A stretch of 64,000 bases of DNA, taken from Pseudomonadota bacterium. Its GTDB lineage: Bacteria > Chloroflexota > UBA5177 > JAJPKF01. Numbering within the stretch: position 1 is the stretch's first letter; every line of letters begins with the position of its first letter. A program made the position numbers and the translations under genes. Under the pieces are notes generated by a model that was not told the DNA's origin, searched no databases, and saw only the letters and a list, made by a program, of their open reading frames with translations. This document shows, in pieces, positions 60,256 through 64,000 of this stretch. Location: positions 1 through 64,000 of the forward strand of contig JAJPKF010000018.1 in NCBI GenBank assembly GCA_021323865.1, written 5' to 3'.

Positions 60256-62846
60256 CTGACGCTCCCTCCGCGCGGGGCGGCTGCAGAAACTGGGAGGACC
60301 GTGGCAGCCTCATCAGGCACATTCCCCGAGTCGGCCGTCATGAGAGCCGGTCCATCGCCAGCGTCACCTGCTAGGTCGACGCCAGTCGGTTGCAAACTGG
60401 CCAAGAGATCCCGTGCGAAAGCCTCCGGTTCTGCGCCCTGGGGGCTCATTAGCGGACGTCCGAAGCGAATGGACATCCGGCCGCGCCTGAGGCCCCCCTG
60501 AATGACTCCCGTCCCGGGCTGTACGCCAACGGGAACGACCGGAACGTTGAACTCGGCCGCCAGAAGGGCTAGGGCAAGGGCCGAAGCGGGAGCTACCTCA
60601 TTGGTACTGGGCCGAAGCAGGAAGAAGACCGACCAGCGGTGGTCGAGCAAGCCGGCGGCATGGATGAGCGCTGTGTGCAATGAGGCCCGCTCCGAGTACC
60701 GGAACGAGTTGAAGGCCGTGGCCAGCATCAGGGCTGCGAGCCGGCGGCGCTTTCCCGTTCGCCAGGTCGTCGAAATGGCAAGTCGCCTTCGTACGGGGGC
60801 AGGAAGGGCGCTCAAGGCGAACGGAGCATCCAGAAGATGCGAGTAGCGGCACGCGAGAATGTACGGCCCCTTGGGGGGAAGATTGTTCAGCCCCTCCACG
60901 CGCGGCTGTGCGATCGCTTGCATCAGGCCGAAGAGCGGTGCCTGAAACGCGGATCGCAGCAGCCGAATGCGCCGCGAGTAGGGCCAGATTGGGTAGAGCG
61001 ACTCTGGATTCTGGCTCGACAGGAGAGCCTTCAGCTCGCCAACGGTTGTTTGGGGATGAACCTGAGAATCGTCGAGGAACCGGCCCATGCGGTCCTCGAT
61101 GGTCCGCCCCAGGGTCACGCGCATCCTCGCGTCGAGGCCCAGCTCTCGCAGGGTGGTCCCGTCCGAAACTGAGGAAAGAGGCAGGCCCGTGGCGGCCGCC
61201 AGCACCGCCTCGACGCTCGTCTTGCTCGTCCGCTCCGTGCGGGTCGACGGCCGGGGGCCATCCAGCGGGCCCCTCCCCAGGACCTGTCCGGCAACCTCGG
61301 CCCGCTTGATCTTGGCCGTGTGCGTTCGCGGAAAGTCCGCCTCGGTCCACCGCTCCCAGGAGCGCACCTGCTGATGGGAAGCGAGCTTGGCATTGGCTTG
61401 AGCGACGAGCGCCGCCAGATCGGCGGCGGCATCGCAGATTACTGCGGCATGCACCTGAGGTCCGTACTGCGAGGGAATCGCCAGGACGACCGCCTCAGCT
61501 ATACCCTCCACCGAAGCGAGGGCATCCTCCACATCTTCCGGGAAGACGTTCAGCCCGTTCTCGAGAACAATGAGATTCTTCTTCCTGCCCTTGAGATAGA
61601 GACGTCCCTCGGCATCGAGCCGCCCGAGGTCACCGGTGTGATAGAAACCGTCCTTCAGCACCTCGGCGGTGGCCTCTGGGTTCTTCCAATAGCCCTTCAT
61701 AACGTTCGGGCCCTTGACCAGGATCTCTCCGTCAGGGAGCAGCCCCAGCTCAGATCCCGGGATCACCTTCCCAACCGATCGCGGCTTGCGGTCCCTCAGG
61801 GCCGTTCCCGTGATGATGGGTGATGTCTCTGTAGAGCCATACCCCTGCAACACGGCAATCCCGAGGCGCTCCCACTTCCGTTCGAGCTCGGGGTCGAGCG
61901 CCGCGCCTCCGGTGACCAGAAACGTCAGACGACCGCCGAAGCGCTGCAGGACGGGCATAAAGAGCAACCGGCGCGCACCCATGGGCAGATGGTCCGCCAG
62001 CCGGTTTGCCAGCCGCCACCGGCGCTCCTGCCCTTCACGCCTCACGCCGGCCTCGATTGCGTCCATGAAGAGACTGAGAATCCGAGGCACGAGCACCATG
62101 GTGGTGACCCGGTATTGGGCCATGTCCCTGAGGATGGCTGCCGGTTGCAGAGCCGTGGCGTAGGCGATGCTGGTGCCGCCGCGAAGCGCAAGGAGCAGTC
62201 CGCAGGTCTGCTCCAGGAGGTGACTCAGCGGCAGGATGGAAAGCGGCTTGTATCTCGGCCCCGCTGGGAAGACGTCATTGATCGCTTCCACGTTGGAGCG
62301 GATGTTGCCGTGGCTCAGCATGACGCCCTTCGGTGACCCCGTGGTCCCGGAGGTGAATACGATCTCGGCCAGGTCGCCGGCGTCTACGGGTGGCAGGTCT
62401 TGCATCGGTGCCGGGAGACGGCTGAAGATCTCCTCCATGGAAATGATGGGGACGTCGAAGGTCCAAGCCTCCATGGCTGGAGCGGATGCGATCGCGATCG
62501 CCGGCTCCGACTGCTCGACCACCCTGGTCACGAAGTCGGCGCTGCTTCGCGTGTCCAATGGAACAACGATGGATCCGTTCGTGAGGATGCCGAAGAAGCA
62601 GATCACCCAGAGTGGGCTGTTGGGCGCCCACAACACCACTCGATCGCCCTGACCAACGCCCCGTGAGTGCAGCCAGGCGGCGACACCGTGAGCCTGATCT
62701 CGGACCTCCGAGTAGGTCCACACGTCCGTCCTGATGGCTGGCCGGTGCATCAATGCCGGTCGAGGGCCGTAACGGCCGGCCACCCAATCGAGGAATTCGA
62801 CCAGACTCTGGTTCGACATCGCGGGCCGATCCGGCTTGGTCACCAT
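60252..62846 (-). CDS. Acyl-CoA/acyl-ACP ligase fused to degenerate ACP-like and acyltransferase-like domains
   Basis: The product has 864 residues. Residues ~10-520 are an ANL ligase with TSGTTGSPKGVMLSHG (165-180), GYGSTETSP (336-343), TGDLGRLDAEGRLY and the final catalytic Lys region AKIKRAE. Residues ~540-612 look like an acyl carrier protein, but the phosphopantetheine Ser of L-G-L-D-S is Ala (LGLDAR, A573). Residues ~625-810 match PlsC-type acyltransferases, but the NHxxxxD motif reads ACRYSHLLDAPF, so Asn-His is replaced by Arg-Tyr. The ligase looks active and the other two look dead. Similar fusions normally have all three intact. The gene overlaps the acyltransferase-3 gene by ATGA. 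Confidence 0.88.
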   Translation of the reverse strand: MVTKPDRPAMSNQSLVEFLDWVAGRYGPRPALMHRPAIRTDVWTYSEVRDQAHGVAAWLHSRGVGQGDRVVLWAPNSPLWVICFFGILTNGSIVVPLDTRSSADFVTRVVEQSEPAIAIASAPAMEAWTFDVPIISMEEIFSRLPAPMQDLPPVDAGDLAEIVFTSGTTGSPKGVMLSHGNIRSNVEAINDVFPAGPRYKPLSILPLSHLLEQTCGLLLALRGGTSIAYATALQPAAILRDMAQYRVTTMVLVPRILSLFMDAIEAGVRREGQERRWRLANRLADHLPMGARRLLFMPVLQRFGGRLTFLVTGGAALDPELERKWERLGIAVLQGYGSTETSPIITGTALRDRKPRSVGKVIPGSELGLLPDGEILVKGPNVMKGYWKNPEATAEVLKDGFYHTGDLGRLDAEGRLYLKGRKKNLIVLENGLNVFPEDVEDALASVEGIAEAVVLAIPSQYGPQVHAAVICDAAADLAALVAQANAKLASHQQVRSWERWTEADFPRTHTAKIKRAEVAGQVLGRGPLDGPRPSTRTERTSKTSVEAVLAAATGLPLSSVSDGTTLRELGLDARMRVTLGRTIEDRMGRFLDDSQVHPQTTVGELKALLSSQNPESLYPIWPYSRRIRLLRSAFQAPLFGLMQAIAQPRVEGLNNLPPKGPYILACRYSHLLDAPFALSALPAPVRRRLAISTTWRTGKRRRLAALMLATAFNSFRYSERASLHTALIHAAGLLDHRWSVFFLLRPSTNEVAPASALALALLAAEFNVPVVPVGVQPGTGVIQGGLRRGRMSIRFGRPLMSPQGAEPEAFARDLLASLQPTGVDLAGDAGDGPALMTADSGNVPDEAATVLPVSAAAPRGGSVR

Positions 62847-63036
62847 GATCGAGGCTCTCTTTGCCGACAGGCCTAGCCGACTGTTCGGACATGTCCAGTA
62901 TGCGTGAACCAGCCCCTTGACGGTCGACCAGTTTCCTGGGCGAGGGAAGCCAGCAAGGTGACTTTGGCTCGCGTGCGAAGAGGCCGAACGTTCGGATCGC
63001 GGTCCATTAGTCGATCGGCTGTCCGAAAGATATGGC

Positions 63037-63042
63037 TATACT
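63037..63042 (+). promoter_or_regulatory. Candidate -10 box of a possibly leaderless DinB gene
   Basis: TATACT lies ten bases before the GTG at 63053, so transcription would begin at or within a few bases of the start codon. No ribosome-binding site is visible in that gap. No matching -35 was found at normal spacing. Leaderless genes with such a box are common in several high-GC phyla. Confidence 0.35.
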
Positions 63043-63052
63043 CTGAGCAGCA

Positions 63053-63562
63053 GTGAATGCTCCTGCGCTTCTTGCCGATGCCTTTGGCCGTATTCGCGGG
63101 CTCGTCCACGCCGGCGTGGATAACCTGACAGAGGAGCAGCTGGCGCACCGGGTGACGGATTCCGCCAACTCCATCGGCTGGCTCACCTGGCACCTGACCC
63201 GCATCCAGGACGACCATGTCGCGAACGTGGCGGGAAGCGAACAGGTATGGAGGTCGGGCGGATGGCAGGCGCGCTTCGGCCTGCCCTTCGAGGCCGATGC
63301 GACCGGGTTCGGTCACACCCCGAGCGACGTTGCTCAGGTCCGCAACGTTTCCGCGGAGCTGCTGGCCGGATACTACGACGCCGTCCATCAGGGGTCGCTG
63401 GACTTTCTCAACGGGCTGACAGAGAGCGATCTTGATCGGATCGTCGACACGCGTTGGGATCCGCCGGTGACCCTGGGAGGCCGGCTCGTCAGCGTGCTCA
63501 GCGATAACCTGCAGCACGGTGGGCAGCTGGGATACCTGAGGGGGCTGCTAGAGAGCCAGTAG
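63053..63562 (+). CDS. DinB/DUF664 family protein
   Basis: The 169-residue product of the DinB-like four-helix fold reads FGRIRGLVHAGVDNLTEEQL, SIGWLTWHLTRIQDDHVANV and DNLQHGGQLGYLRGL, with the three conserved His positions for a metal. DUF664 members are thiol-dependent (often mycothiol) transferases. The GTG at 63053 is preceded by TATACT. It converges with a second DinB-like gene. Substrate unknown. Confidence 0.82.
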   Translation: MNAPALLADAFGRIRGLVHAGVDNLTEEQLAHRVTDSANSIGWLTWHLTRIQDDHVANVAGSEQVWRSGGWQARFGLPFEADATGFGHTPSDVAQVRNVSAELLAGYYDAVHQGSLDFLNGLTESDLDRIVDTRWDPPVTLGGRLVSVLSDNLQHGGQLGYLRGLLESQ

Positions 63563-63565
63563 CAG

Positions 63566-63583
63566 GCCAGAAATGTCTCTGGC
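63566..63583. terminator. Small stem-loop between converging DinB genes
   Basis: GCCAGA (63566-63571) pairs perfectly with TCTGGC (63578-63583) around a 6-base loop. It sits just behind the first DinB gene and ahead of the end of the second. No T-run. Confidence 0.4.
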
Positions 63584-63618
63584 ACCCGAGGTAGGCCGCG
63601 AACGGCCGGGAGCGGCTC

Positions 63619-64000
63619 CTATGCCGAGGCGTTCCTGGCAGCCTGCTCCAGCCGTTCTCGGTACCTCTCCCACCACGCTTCATCCTCGTGGGGCAGGTTG
63701 TCATTGTCCGGCCGGAACCCGACGGATCCGTCGACGAGCTCTCGCACGATATCCGCCTGGCCCGCATGTCGGTGGGTTTCTGCGATCATGTGGACCAGGA
63801 TCTGCTGCAGCGTCACATCGGCACGTTCGGCCGGCCACCAGGGCACGCGACCCGGCGCATCGAGCGGTAGCGACTGAATCGTCTCATCCGAGTGTTTCCA
63901 GACTCGACGGTACAGACCGACGATGTCCTCGCGAGACTCGTCCTGTGTCGCCCACATGTCGGCGTTGATCTCGGCACCCTCGTCCATCCACGGCATCGGC
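63619..64000 (-). CDS. DinB/DUF664 family protein, cut by the right window edge
   Basis: The visible 125-plus residues include SREDIVGLYRRVWKHSDETI, the strand-helix ADVTLQQILVHMIAETHRHA and GQADIVRELVDGS, which are the second and third metal-binding helices of DUF664. The N-terminal helix with the first His lies beyond the window, so the first ATG in view may not be the start. It is a second member of the family next to the one at 63053. Confidence 0.8.
   Translation of the reverse strand, partial: PMPWMDEGAEINADMWATQDESREDIVGLYRRVWKHSDETIQSLPLDAPGRVPWWPAERADVTLQQILVHMIAETHRHAGQADIVRELVDGSVGFRPDNDNLPHEDEAWWERYRERLEQAARNASA

Noticed and set aside
59045..60322. Second minus-strand frame over the acyltransferase-3 gene
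   Set aside because: The overlapping frame with membrane helices and family motifs is the real gene; this one is Arg/Pro-rich shadow sequence.

Overview
The window reads as a high-GC soil or environmental bacterium. Several genes point to Actinomycetota, Chloroflexota or Dormibacterota: a maleylpyruvate-isomerase-type protein and DUF664/DinB proteins (mycothiol-linked families), an Xre-NB-ARC-TPR regulator, many VOC and RibD-type reductase genes, and a Tat-exported repeat protein. The species cannot be named from the sequence. From about 18 kb rightwards the DNA is an ordinary, GC-rich chromosomal neighbourhood. The first 17.8 kb are visibly less GC-rich and hold mobile-element and defence genes.

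Region 1 (1-17.8 kb) is a defence island. It opens with the end of an IS3-type element that has cut a tyrosine recombinase gene just before its HxxR and Tyr motifs. Next to the recombinase lies a 47-base 3' fragment of a tRNA-Thr gene, a likely attachment-site scar. Then comes a DISARM-type cluster: a C5-cytosine methyltransferase, a Vsr endonuclease, a divergently transcribed two-winged-helix protein, then drmD (SNF2 helicase), drmA (helicase), drmB (DUF1998) and drmC (PLD), with drmD, drmA and drmB joined by ATGA overlaps and drmC overlapping drmB by 29 bases. The mix is unusual. DrmD belongs to class 1 DISARM, which normally has an adenine methylase, whereas a C5 methylase belongs to class 2, which normally has DrmE. 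Behind drmC follow an HNH nuclease fused to a degenerate ATPase, an unknown 134-residue protein and a DUF4365 nuclease-like protein. A second attachment-site scar, the 3' part of a tRNA-Lys gene with CCA, follows. Last is a DpnI-type (Dam-replacing) methyl-directed restriction enzyme.

Region 2 (18-44.6 kb) holds a Tat-exported protein with an internal 246-bp duplication, a radical SAM gene with a small partner carrying a repeated GIPAVD motif, two RibD/DHFR-type reductases, VOC proteins, a lipoprotein/secreted-protein pair, PRC-barrel and YihY/BrkB proteins, a serine hydrolase, a frameshifted secreted FG-GAP-like protein, a DEAD-box helicase overlapping a degenerate nucleotidyltransferase-like gene, an SDR, a methyltransferase behind a Phd antitoxin with a truncated PIN toxin, and an EamA transporter.

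Region 3 (44.6-64 kb) holds a GGDEF-EAL membrane protein, DUF2182 and DUF1326 proteins, a nucleotidyltransferase, an alpha/beta hydrolase, an AlkX/YcaQ-type protein, a large Xre-NB-ARC-TPR regulator, a cupin, a second HTH_42-type protein, a broken Flp pilin gene, a broken VOC gene, and a three-gene operon. In that operon, an acyl-CoA-ligase/ACP/acyltransferase fusion with two degenerate domains precedes an acyltransferase-3 protein and a DUF998 protein. Two DinB genes close the window. Four single-gene frameshifts lie in regions 2 and 3. They may be real decay or assembly errors.
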